Below are positions 1 to 7,256 of a stretch of 64,000 nucleotides of DNA, one piece after another. Each line of letters begins with the position of its first letter. The first letter of the stretch is position 1. The stretch is taken from NCBI RefSeq assembly GCF_000429085.1, contig NZ_AUBE01000003.1, forward strand, positions 372,001 through 436,000, given 5' to 3'. Below the pieces are notes generated by a model. The model was given only the letters and a program-made list of their open reading frames with translations, was not told the DNA's origin and did no database searches. Source of the stretch: Streptomyces flavidovirens DSM 40150. Its GTDB lineage: Bacteria; Actinomycetota; Actinomycetes; Streptomycetales; Streptomycetaceae. The position numbers were made by a program, and so were the translations under genes.

Positions 1-978
1 CTGGCGGCCGCCGCGCAGCGCGAGGAACACGGTGAGCCGGCTCGGGGGCACAGGTCCCGGAACGACGTCGCCCGAGGCCCACACCTCGCGCCCGGGTGTC
101 ATGCCGCCGAGCAGCCGGGGGTCGCCCCCGAAGACCACCGAGTCCGCTTCGGCGACCGTGCCGTCGGCCAGTTCCACGCCCGCCGCGCGGCCGTCCTTCT
201 CCGTGACCGCGACGACCTCGGCGCCGAAGGCGAACTCGACCTTCCGGGCCAGGCACCGTTCGTACAGTGCCCGCGCCAGCTCCCGCATCCCGCCGCGCAC
301 GTACCAACTGCCGAAAGTCTGCTCCATGTACGGCAGGACGGCGGCGGCCGCGGGTGCGGTGCGCGGATCGAGTCCGTACGCCAGGGCGTAACTGTCCAGC
401 AGGGCGGCCAGCCGGGGGTCCGCCAGCTCCCACGCGCCGATCTCCGCGACCGTGGCCGCCCGGCGGTCGCGGCGCAGCATCCTGCGCCGGGGCACCGAGG
501 GGTACGGGTCACGGCCGAGCACCCGCCAGTCCGGGAGCAGCGGTTCTTCGAGCAGCGGCCGTCTGGTCCGGTCCCACGCGTCGCGGGCCCGGTTCAGGAA
601 TTCGCCCCAGCGCTCACCGGCCCCGGCGCCGAGTGCCGCGTCCAGCGCGGAAACGACTCCGGCGCGCGACGCGTTGGGCAGGGAGATATCCGTACCGTCG
701 TCGAAGAGATGGCGGCTCGCCGGGTCCACCGGGGTGAGCCCGACGCACTGCTCAAAGGATTCCTTGCCGGTCTTGGCGAACAGGTCCCGGTACACGGCGG
801 GCAGGTGCAGCAGGCCCGGCCCCGTGTCGAAGACGAAGCCGTCCCGCTCGAACCTGCCCAGCGCGCCGCCGTACGTCGCCGCGCGCTCGTACACCGCCAC
901 GCGGTGGCCCGCGACGGCCAGCCGGGCGGCGGACGCCATCGCGCCCATCCCGGAGCCGATCACCACAATCCGTGCCAT
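1..978 (-). CDS. NAD(P)/FAD-dependent oxidoreductase, phytoene-desaturase-like (partial, C-terminus beyond left edge)
   Basis: The frame is open from an ATG at 978 to the left edge (326 codons, no stop), so the C-terminus lies outside the window. The N-terminus carries a dinucleotide-binding Rossmann fold (VVIGSGMGAMASAARLA, residues 5-21) followed by an acidic residue at the end of beta-2 (VYER). A GG-rich stretch and DTGPGLL follow, as in phytoene desaturase and related flavin amine oxidases. It probably oxidises a hydrophobic or amine substrate using FAD, but the substrate cannot be read from sequence. No carotenoid gene lies beside it here. It is transcribed alone, away from the tetR operon. 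Confidence 0.8.
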   Translation of the reverse strand, partial: MARIVVIGSGMGAMASAARLAVAGHRVAVYERAATYGGALGRFERDGFVFDTGPGLLHLPAVYRDLFAKTGKESFEQCVGLTPVDPASRHLFDDGTDISLPNASRAGVVSALDAALGAGAGERWGEFLNRARDAWDRTRRPLLEEPLLPDWRVLGRDPYPSVPRRRMLRRDRRAATVAEIGAWELADPRLAALLDSYALAYGLDPRTAPAAAAVLPYMEQTFGSWYVRGGMRELARALYERCLARKVEFAFGAEVVAVTEKDGRAAGVELADGTVAEADSVVFGGDPRLLGGMTPGREVWASGDVVPGPVPPSRLTVFLALRGGRQ

Positions 979-1292
979 GCCAGGGACTTTAGCGGCCGCC
1001 ACTGACAGCCCGGCCGCGGCAGGGGAGTACGGGCGCGGACGCGCTCGTCACCAGTCCCGTCCGGTGCGGCTGGGGGCGCGCACACAGGCGTGAGTATCCG
1101 TACCTAGTACCGGAGATGAGTAGCTGCGCGGATGGGCTCTCACCTGCGCAGACGGCAGAGTGGGGACCACGGAAGGGGCGCGGCGCCCGCACCGCCGACA
1201 CGGGGCGGCGGAGCGGCGCGGCTCCCCTGCCGCAGCGGGGGTGTTACGGGGGTCGGGGGACCCGCGGGGGCCCACGGGGGGAGCACAGAAAG
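979..1292. other. Intergenic stretch without a recognisable gene
   Basis: This very G-rich spacer separates the FAD oxidoreductase start from the tetR terminator. Frames through it are shadow-like and match no family I know. One less GC-rich islet at about 1088-1122 (GTATCCGTACCTAGTACC and flanks) has near-palindromic character. It could be the promoter of the oxidoreductase, read on the minus strand, but no convincing -35/-10 pair is visible. Confidence 0.4.
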
Positions 1293-1346
1293 ACGCCGGT
1301 CCGGCGGGGCTCGGGGGGATCGAGCCTCGCCGGACCGGCGTTTTCG
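1293..1346 (-). terminator. Terminator downstream of tetR
   Basis: Arms 1293-1313 and 1321-1341 form a 21-bp stem with one G-U pair and a 7-nt loop. On the minus strand the hairpin is followed by a pyrimidine-rich TCTTTCTGT. On the plus strand TTTT follows it, so it may act in both directions. Confidence 0.75.
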
Positions 1347-1362
1347 CTGTGCGCGCGTTTCC

Positions 1363-1980
1363 CTAGCGGCGGCCGCTCACCCGGCCGTGCAGCAGCAGAG
1401 ACAGCGCGGAGTGCACGTCGTCGATCGTCCGCTCCCGCTGGAACGCCTGCCAGTCGAGCGCCGCCACCAGCACCATGCCGACCAGGGCCGCCGCCGTCAG
1501 CGGAATGTCGATCTCCTTGCTGAGCTCGCCGTTCTCGACGCCCTCGCGCAGCACCGTCTCGACGACGGCGACAGCCTCCTGCCGTACCACCAGGAGCGTC
1601 GACTGCCAGGCCCTGTTGGTGCGCCACAGTTCCGCGACGTAGAGCTGGGTGAAGGCCGGATAGCGGTCGATGAAACCGAGGCCGGCCCTGATCATCGCGT
1701 CGAGGGCCTCCACCTTGGTGCCTTCGCGCTCAGCCGTCTCGTCGGCCGCGGCCTGAAGGGACGCGGTGAGCAGTCCGACTCCGTGCCGCAGCAGCTCTTC
1801 GAAGAGCTCGGTCTTGCTCTTGAAGTTGTAGTAGACCGTGCCCTTCGCGACCCCGGCGCGCTCGGCGATCTCGTCCACCGTCGTCGAGGAGAAACCCTGC
1901 TCCGCGATGAGAGTGACGGCCGCCTCGTAGAGCTTCTGCCGGGTGACCTGGCGGCGCGTGCTGCTGCTGTCCATGGACAT
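1363..1980 (-). CDS. TetR/AcrR-family transcriptional repressor of the adjacent ABC operon
   Basis: A 205-aa protein with a classic N-terminal TetR helix-turn-helix (about residues 12-58, including FSSTTVDEIAERAGVAKGTV and YYNFKSKTELFEELL), then a helical ligand-binding and dimerisation domain. The start is ATG 1980; ATG 1974 is also possible. It begins 5 nt after the permease stop, so it is the last gene of the ATPase-permease-tetR operon. A perfect 6+6 palindrome (ACTGAC-CA-GTCAGT) lies at the predicted transcription start of the operon. That makes autoregulation and effector-released control of the exporter the simplest model (inference). The effector is unknown. Confidence 0.9.
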   Translation of the reverse strand: MSMDSSSTRRQVTRQKLYEAAVTLIAEQGFSSTTVDEIAERAGVAKGTVYYNFKSKTELFEELLRHGVGLLTASLQAAADETAEREGTKVEALDAMIRAGLGFIDRYPAFTQLYVAELWRTNRAWQSTLLVVRQEAVAVVETVLREGVENGELSKEIDIPLTAAALVGMVLVAALDWQAFQRERTIDDVHSALSLLLHGRVSGRR

Positions 1981-1985
1981 GATTC

Positions 1986-4154
1986 TCACAGGCTGAGCTC
2001 CGGGTGCAGACGGTCGAGCGTCCAGACCTGCTTGCGCCGGGCGGAGACGGCCGTCAGCGCCAGCGCCCCCACGGTGAAGGCCAGGAGTACCGCGCTGCCC
2101 GTCCACACCGGCTCCAGGCCGCCGCCGGTGATGAGCCGGCGCAGGCCCTCCACGACGTAACTCATCGGCAGGAAGGGGTGGATGGCGTTGAAGAAGCCCG
2201 GACTGGTCTGGACGGGGTACGTGCCGCCCGCCGAGGTCAGCTGGAGCATCAGCAGGGCGAGGACCAGGATGCGGCCCGCGGCGCCGAAGCGTGCGTTCAG
2301 CCACTGCACGATCGCCGAGAAGCAGGCCGTCACCAGCACCAGGAAACCGACCGTTCCCGCGGCGCGTTCCATCCGCAGGCCGAGGCCCCAGTGCAGTACG
2401 GACATGAGCGCGGCCACTTGCAGCACCCCGAGCGCCGCCACCGGCAGCCAGCCGGCGAGGGCGATCCGCCAGGCCGAGGCCCCGGCCGCGAGGGCGCGGC
2501 GGTTGAGCGGCTGGATGAGCATGTACGCCACCATCGCGCCGACCCACAGGGACAGCGGGATGAAGTACGGGGCGAAACCGGTGCCGTAGTTGGGCGCCTT
2601 GTGCATCGACTGGGAGGCGAGCTGGACCGGGTCGGCCATCACCTGGGTGCGCTCGTCGCGGTTCTCCTTGTCGTAGTCCGGGATCCGGCCGACGCCCTTG
2701 TGCAGGCCGCTGGCGAGTTCGCCGGAGCCGTCGGCGAGCTTGATCAGGCCGCCGTTCAGCTCTCCGGCGCCCGACTGCAGCCTGCCCAGGCCGTTGTCGA
2801 GGTCGGTGGCGCCGGTGTTGAGCCTGCCGATGCCGCTGTCGAGGCTGACGGCACCGGCCTTCGCGGAGCCCAGGCCGGTACTGATCCTGGCGGCTCCCCG
2901 CGCGACGTTCCCGGCGCCGCTGTTGAGCGCGTTGACCTGGCTGACGGCGGCGTCGAGGTCTTCGTCCAGGTGGGGAGCGCGCGCCGACAGCTTGCGCGCC
3001 TCCTCCTGGAGCTTGGCCAGGTCCCTGTCGAGCCGGTTAAGGTCACCGCGCTGGTCCTTGACGAGATTGTTGACGTCCGCGGCGATGAGAGCGGCGTCCG
3101 CAGCGGCCTTGTCGGCCTTCTTCAGCTGCGGGCAGGCGGGGTCGTCGAGCGGCTGGTTCACACAGCGCGCCTGGTAGACGCTGTGCAGCTCGTCGGCGGC
3201 GACGCGCGAACCCTCGGCGGCGACGGGCGCGGCCTTCACGAGCGTGCCGAGGTCGTCACGGACGATCCGGGTGCTGTCGGCGACGAGCTTCGCCGTGTCC
3301 CCGATCGTCTTGCCGTTGTCCTTGAGGTACGGGCTGACCGATCCGGCGAGGCCGTTGACCTTGTCGGCGAGCCGCTGTGTGCCGTCCGCGACCTTCTGCG
3401 CGCCGGTCTTCAGCTCACCCGACTTCGTGTGCAGCGTCTTCAGGCCGCCGGACAGTTCGCCGCTGCCCTTCTTCGCTTTCCTCAGCCCGTCGGCGAGTTC
3501 CTTCGAGCCGGTCTTGGCCTTGTTGAGGCCCCCCTTGAGGTCGCTGGAGCCCTTCTTCGCCTTTCCGATCCCGCCGTTGATGTCGTCGGCGCCCTTGGCC
3601 GCCTTCTGCGTGGAGTCATGGATGTCGGAGAAGGAGATGAAGATCTTGTCGAGGAACGAACGGGAGGCGTCCTTCGAAGCTGCCGTCCGCACCTCGGAGA
3701 AGACCGTTCGTGAGATCTGTCCGACGATGTAGTTGTTGGCGTCGTTCGTACGCACCTGGAGGGCGCTGGTCTCGGGAGCGTCTCCCGAGCTGGACGCGAT
3801 CCGCTCGCTGAAGTCCTCCGGCATGGTCAGGGACAGGTAGTACGCGCCGTCCTCGACACCCCTGCGGGCCTCGTCGGCACTCACCTCGTGCCACTCGAAG
3901 ACCTTGCTGTCGAGCAGCTTCCCGGTGATCTCGTCACCGGCGGCGATCTTCTTGCCGCCGGCGGTGGCGCCCTTGTCGTCGTTGACGAGTGCGACGGGTA
4001 TCCGGTCGAGCCTGCTGTACGGGTCCCAGAAGGAGCACAGGTACAGCGCCCCGTACAGCAGCGGGAGCAGCAGCAGCGCCACGAGCGCGGCGCGCGGCAG
4101 CCTCCCCCTGCCGAACCGCTTCAGCTCAAGCGCGGCCAGCTTCGGCGATCGCAT
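1986..4154 (-). CDS. YhgE/Pip-family ABC-2-type membrane protein
   Basis: A 722-aa membrane protein of the phage-infection-protein (Pip)/YhgE family. It has one N-terminal transmembrane helix (about 20-40), then a long extracytoplasmic region with many repeats of the type GxxxLxxGLxKAxxGSxxL (coiled or beta-helical). Five to six transmembrane helices lie in the last 230 residues. ATG 4154 starts inside the 3' end of the ATPase gene (29-nt overlap), indicating translational coupling. The frame stays open further upstream, but that part is the ATPase gene read in another frame. With the ATPase it should form an export or envelope system. Members in Firmicutes act as phage receptors or secretion factors; the role here is unknown. 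Confidence 0.88.
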   Translation of the reverse strand: MRSPKLAALELKRFGRGRLPRAALVALLLLPLLYGALYLCSFWDPYSRLDRIPVALVNDDKGATAGGKKIAAGDEITGKLLDSKVFEWHEVSADEARRGVEDGAYYLSLTMPEDFSERIASSSGDAPETSALQVRTNDANNYIVGQISRTVFSEVRTAASKDASRSFLDKIFISFSDIHDSTQKAAKGADDINGGIGKAKKGSSDLKGGLNKAKTGSKELADGLRKAKKGSGELSGGLKTLHTKSGELKTGAQKVADGTQRLADKVNGLAGSVSPYLKDNGKTIGDTAKLVADSTRIVRDDLGTLVKAAPVAAEGSRVAADELHSVYQARCVNQPLDDPACPQLKKADKAAADAALIAADVNNLVKDQRGDLNRLDRDLAKLQEEARKLSARAPHLDEDLDAAVSQVNALNSGAGNVARGAARISTGLGSAKAGAVSLDSGIGRLNTGATDLDNGLGRLQSGAGELNGGLIKLADGSGELASGLHKGVGRIPDYDKENRDERTQVMADPVQLASQSMHKAPNYGTGFAPYFIPLSLWVGAMVAYMLIQPLNRRALAAGASAWRIALAGWLPVAALGVLQVAALMSVLHWGLGLRMERAAGTVGFLVLVTACFSAIVQWLNARFGAAGRILVLALLMLQLTSAGGTYPVQTSPGFFNAIHPFLPMSYVVEGLRRLITGGGLEPVWTGSAVLLAFTVGALALTAVSARRKQVWTLDRLHPELSL

Positions 4155-4923
4155 CGTCCGCCCCCTCTTCGGTGATCTCGGTGTCGGTGTCGCTGCCGGT
4201 CTCGGTGCCGGTGGTTCCGTCGGCTCCGGTAGTGATCCGCAGCGCGTCGTCCGGCGCTTCGCTGCACACCGCGACGACGGTTGTCCCCGCTCGCGCGACG
4301 CGGCGCAGCAGTTCCCAGGCGAGTACGCGTTCGGCGTCGGAGAGCTTGAGGTCCAGGTCGTCCACGGCGAGCAGCCGGGGGTTGCCCATGAGAGCCAGTC
4401 CGACGGACAGGCGAAGCGCCTCAAGCCGTTCCAGATCCCGTACGGACGTACGCGCCCCCTTGGGCAGCGTGTCCAGGTCCAGGCCGACGGCGTCGAGCGC
4501 GGTGTCGATCCTGGCCCGTGCTTCGGCCGCGCGCTCGGCACGGGGCCGAAGCAGCGCGCGCAGCGAGCCGTCGAAGCGGCGCTGCAGGAGCGCGCGCTCC
4601 CGCAGGTGCTCGGCGACCGTGAAGGCCGGGTCGAGCTCATTGACGCCGGTGACGGGTCCGAGTGCGCTCATGGCGCGTACGGCGGACATCTTCTTCGGCA
4701 GGCGCAGGCCGCCGACCTCCGCGTGGCCCTCGGTGGCGCGCATGCGGCCGGTGAGGGCGAGCAGGAGACAGGTCCGCCCGGAGCCGGACGGACCCTCGAC
4801 CGCGATGAGCGTGCCGGGCTCCGCCGCGACGCTCACGCCGCGAAACGCCCACCCGCGCGGGCCCTTCAGTCCGAAACCTTCCGCGGTAACAGCGGCCCCG
4901 TGCGTACTGCTCGGGCTGTCCAC
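4126..4923 (-). CDS. ABC transporter ATP-binding protein
   Basis: A 265-aa ATPase subunit with Walker A GPSGSGRTC near residue 40 and Walker B LLAVDDLDL near residue 190. The signature region is degenerate (LERLEALRLSVGLAL instead of LSGGQ), and the Walker B Asp is followed by Asp rather than the usual catalytic Glu, so hydrolysis may be atypical. The GTG start at 4923 has a good ribosome site (GGGGAGG). It is the first gene of the operon ATPase-YhgE/Pip-tetR and is controlled by the palindrome at 4942-4955. Confidence 0.85.
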   Translation of the reverse strand: MDSPSSTHGAAVTAEGFGLKGPRGWAFRGVSVAAEPGTLIAVEGPSGSGRTCLLLALTGRMRATEGHAEVGGLRLPKKMSAVRAMSALGPVTGVNELDPAFTVAEHLRERALLQRRFDGSLRALLRPRAERAAEARARIDTALDAVGLDLDTLPKGARTSVRDLERLEALRLSVGLALMGNPRLLAVDDLDLKLSDAERVLAWELLRRVARAGTTVVAVCSEAPDDALRITTGADGTTGTETGSDTDTEITEEGADDAIAEAGRA

Positions 4924-4941
4924 GAGCCCTCCCCTTTTTAA

Positions 4942-4955
4942 ACTGACCAGTCAGT
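4942..4955. promoter_or_regulatory. Putative TetR operator
   Basis: A perfect inverted repeat, ACTGAC-CA-GTCAGT, lies 19 nt upstream of the ATPase start. It overlaps the transcription start predicted from the promoter at 4960-4988. Size and placement are typical of a TetR-family repressor site. Assignment to the operon's own TetR is inference. Confidence 0.7.
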
Positions 4956-4959
4956 GCAA

Positions 4960-4988
4960 AAGCTATCCCGAACCTGCGATCGAAGCAA
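4960..4988 (-). promoter_or_regulatory. Promoter of the ABC/tetR operon
   Basis: On the minus strand TTGCTT (4988-4983) and TAGCTT (4965-4960) are separated by 17 bp, a good fit to a principal-sigma promoter. The predicted start near 4953 falls inside the operator palindrome. Confidence 0.55.
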
Positions 4989-5075
4989 AAGTCCAGGTCA
5001 GGGCGATTGTCAGTGGTGTCCTTCACGATGGACACATACGGCTACGGAGCCGTCACGCGACGAAGGAGGTTCGTC

Positions 5076-5552
5076 ATGGCTCGTACGTCCTCAGACGTCC
5101 ACCCGGTGCTGCGCAGGGCGGGTGCGCCGCCCGCAGCCCTCGACCTGCTCGCCCAGGCCCGCAGCGGCCTTGATGAGGCCGCGGACCTCGAAGTGCCGAA
5201 CGAGCGGTACGCCACGGCCCACCTCGCCGCCCTGCGGACCGCCGCCGCCGTCCTCGCGGCCCGGGGCCGGCCGGAGACCACCGCGTCCCGCCGCCGGCGG
5301 ATCCGCAGCGCCTGGGAGGTCCTCCCGGAGATCGCGCCGGAACTGACCGAGTGGAGCGCCCTGTTCGCCTCAGGCGCCCGCCGCCGGGCGCTCGCCGAGG
5401 CAGGCATACAGGGAGCGGCGAGCATCCGGGACGCCGACGACCTGCTGCGCGACGCCGCGATGTTCCTGCGCCTGGTCGAGCGGCTGCTCGTACTCGATCC
5501 GGTGCTGCCCCAGCCCCGGAACGCGCGTACGGACCGCACGGACGCGGGATGA
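5076..5552 (+). CDS. HEPN-domain protein, SAV_6107 family
   Basis: A 158-aa, Ala/Arg-rich all-helical protein of the actinobacterial family named after S. avermitilis SAV_6107. ATG 5076 is chosen because a strong GGAGG (5065-5069) sits 6 nt upstream; an in-frame GTG at 5007 lacks such a site. It carries RYATAH (R44 to H49), which fits the Rx4-6H motif of catalytically active HEPN RNases. No antitoxin partner is evident: the next gene is a methyltransferase 100 nt downstream and the divergent upstream gene is an ABC ATPase. RNase activity is inferred from the motif only. Confidence 0.8.
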   Translation: MARTSSDVHPVLRRAGAPPAALDLLAQARSGLDEAADLEVPNERYATAHLAALRTAAAVLAARGRPETTASRRRRIRSAWEVLPEIAPELTEWSALFASGARRRALAEAGIQGAASIRDADDLLRDAAMFLRLVERLLVLDPVLPQPRNARTDRTDAG

Positions 5553-5655
5553 CAGGACCGGTTCGCGGAGGCAATAGGGTGGGAAGGGCGTTCATCGCCC
5601 GCACCGTTCACCGCCCCGCCGTCCGCGGCGGCACCGCGCCGAGGAGTCAACTGCC

Positions 5656-6426
5656 GTGTCGGACCCGATGCGCCCCCGCGCCTCCCTCCGTACCGCCGTG
5701 GTCTGGGAGGTCCTGAAGGACGCTCTAGACCGCAAGGTCAAGGCGGCAGGGAGCGACGCCCTGGACGTTCTCGACACCGGCGGTGGCACGGGCAACTTCG
5801 CGGTGCCCGTCGCCCGTCTCGGCCACCGCGTCACCGTCGTCGACCCCAGCCCCAACGCGCTGTTCGCGCTGGAGCGCCGGGCCGCCGAGGCAGGCGTCGC
5901 CGACCGTGTGCGCGGCGTGCAGGGCGACATCCACGGCCTCTTCGACGTGGTCGAGCGCGGCGGCTACGACGCGGTGCTGTGCCACGGCGTCCTCGAGTAC
6001 GTCGACGACCCGGCCGAGGGGGTGCGCAACGCCGTTGACGCCCTGCGCCCCTCCGGCACCCTCAGCCTGCTCGCCGCGGGCCTCGGCGGCGCGGTCCTGG
6101 CCAGGGCCCTGGCCGGGCACTTCACCGAGGCCCGGCAGGCCCTCACCGACCCGGCGGGCCGCTGGGGCGAGGGTGACCCGGTGCCGCGGCGCTTCACCGC
6201 CGATCAGCTCACCGAGCTCGTCGGCAAGGCCGGCGTCGAGGTCGGTGCCGTGCACGGCGTACGGGTCTTCGCCGACCTCGTACCCGGCGCCCTGGTGGAC
6301 ACCGAGCCGGGCGCCCTGGACGCCCTGCTCAGGCTGGAGGCCGCGGCGGCCGAGCTGCCCGCCTTCCACTCCGTCGCGACCCAGCTGCACGTCCTGGGCG
6401 AGAAGCAGGAGCCCGGCGAGCGCTGA
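5656..6426 (+). CDS. Class I SAM-dependent methyltransferase
   Basis: A 256-aa protein with motif I VLDTGGGTGNFAVP (residues 38-51), motif II acidic loop VVDPSP, and a later GDIHGL/YDAVLCHGVLEYVDDP block. This is the standard Rossmann methyltransferase layout, close to the UbiE/Methyltransf_11 group. The substrate is unknown. The GTG start at 5656 has GAGGAG 9 nt upstream. It lies on the same strand as the HEPN gene, 103 nt downstream, and may be cotranscribed with it. Confidence 0.85.
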   Translation: MSDPMRPRASLRTAVVWEVLKDALDRKVKAAGSDALDVLDTGGGTGNFAVPVARLGHRVTVVDPSPNALFALERRAAEAGVADRVRGVQGDIHGLFDVVERGGYDAVLCHGVLEYVDDPAEGVRNAVDALRPSGTLSLLAAGLGGAVLARALAGHFTEARQALTDPAGRWGEGDPVPRRFTADQLTELVGKAGVEVGAVHGVRVFADLVPGALVDTEPGALDALLRLEAAAAELPAFHSVATQLHVLGEKQEPGER

Positions 6427-6630
6427 GGAACCCCGTCCCACGGGGCGCGAAATGCGGCTGATCAGCAACGCAGTGGCACATGGAGTCCGCCACAGGCCCC
6501 CCGATCGGCCGCCTTGCCCCGTATGATCGGAGCACACCGTGCGCATGGCGGATCGGCCAATGGGGAATGCACACCTCAGGCAACCGAGACGGCATGGCGG
6601 CCCGGATTGTGAATTGGCGTAGAGGGCGGG

Positions 6631-6659
6631 TTTCACGGGGGCGATTCCCTGCCTATTCT
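6631..6659 (+). promoter_or_regulatory. Promoter of the DUF3040 gene
   Basis: TTTCAC (6631-6636), 17 bp, TATTCT (6654-6659) precede the GTG start by about 50 nt. The surrounding 6427-6710 spacer holds no other gene that I can support. Confidence 0.5.
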
Positions 6660-6710
6660 GAAAGGGCCGCAAACGGTCGCCCCCCGCGACCGACGAGTAG
6701 GAGGACTCCC

Positions 6711-7118
6711 GTGCCGCTCTCGGAGCACGAGCAGCGAATGCTCGAGCAGATGGAGCGAGCGCTGTACGCCGAAGATCCCAAGTTCGCGACAGCGCTTGAG
6801 GGAAGCGGGCTGCGTACGTACACCCGGCGACGGGTTTACCAGGCAGTCGCAGGCTTTCTGGTGGGTATCGCGCTCCTCATGGCCGGAATGGTCGCACAGC
6901 AGATCTGGGTCAGCGTGGTGGGCTTCCTTGTGATGCTCGGCTGCGCGGTGCTCGCGGTCACCGGCTGGCGCAAGGCCCCGAAGCCGGGTGAGCAACCAGC
7001 TCCCGGTACCGGTACCGGCGGTGCGGCTGCTCGCAGCCGGCCCCGGCAGCGACGGTCGGTCATGGACCGTATCGAGCAGCGGTGGCAGCGCCGCCGCGAC
7101 GAGGGCCAAGGACGCTGA
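6711..7118 (+). CDS. DUF3040 small membrane protein
   Basis: A 135-aa protein starting at GTG 6711 with AGGAGG 6 nt upstream. The conserved N-terminus (PLSEHEQRMLEQMERALYAEDPKFA) is the hallmark of DUF3040. It is followed by two transmembrane helices (about 42-62 and 66-85) and a basic, low-complexity cytoplasmic tail. This family is abundant in actinobacteria and has no known biochemical role. A frame opening at 6480 is not used because the first 77 codons show no conservation pattern. Confidence 0.85.
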   Translation: MPLSEHEQRMLEQMERALYAEDPKFATALEGSGLRTYTRRRVYQAVAGFLVGIALLMAGMVAQQIWVSVVGFLVMLGCAVLAVTGWRKAPKPGEQPAPGTGTGGAAARSRPRQRRSVMDRIEQRWQRRRDEGQGR

Positions 7119-7133
7119 CACCGGCCGCGTTCG

Positions 7134-7181
7134 CTGACCGGACACCGGCCTGACCGGACACTGGCCTGACCGGACACTGGC
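7134..7181 (+). repeat. Three tandem 16-bp repeats
   Basis: Units at 7134-7149, 7150-7165 and 7166-7181 read CTGACCGGACACTGGC, the first with one change (CCGGC). They lie just after the DUF3040 stop and before the convergent terminator. Confidence 0.85.
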
Positions 7182-7206
7182 CGATCGCATCCAACACTTG
7201 CTTACG

Positions 7207-7252
7207 AGTGAGGGGTGACCGCTTCCACGCGGTCACCCCTCACTTCGTTTCG
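7207..7252. terminator. Bidirectional terminator between convergent genes
   Basis: Perfect 15-bp stem 7208-7222/7229-7243 with a 6-nt loop, flanked by A7207-T7244 and followed on the plus strand by TTCGTTTCG. It separates the DUF3040 gene from the convergent transglutaminase operon. Confidence 0.85.
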
Positions 7253-7256
7253 TCCG

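Noticed and set aside
1986..4640. Apparent fusion of the YhgE/Pip permease with an upstream segment
   Set aside because: The extra N-terminal part is the ATPase gene read out of frame; Walker motifs occur only in the correct frame, and ATG 4154 gives a normal permease.
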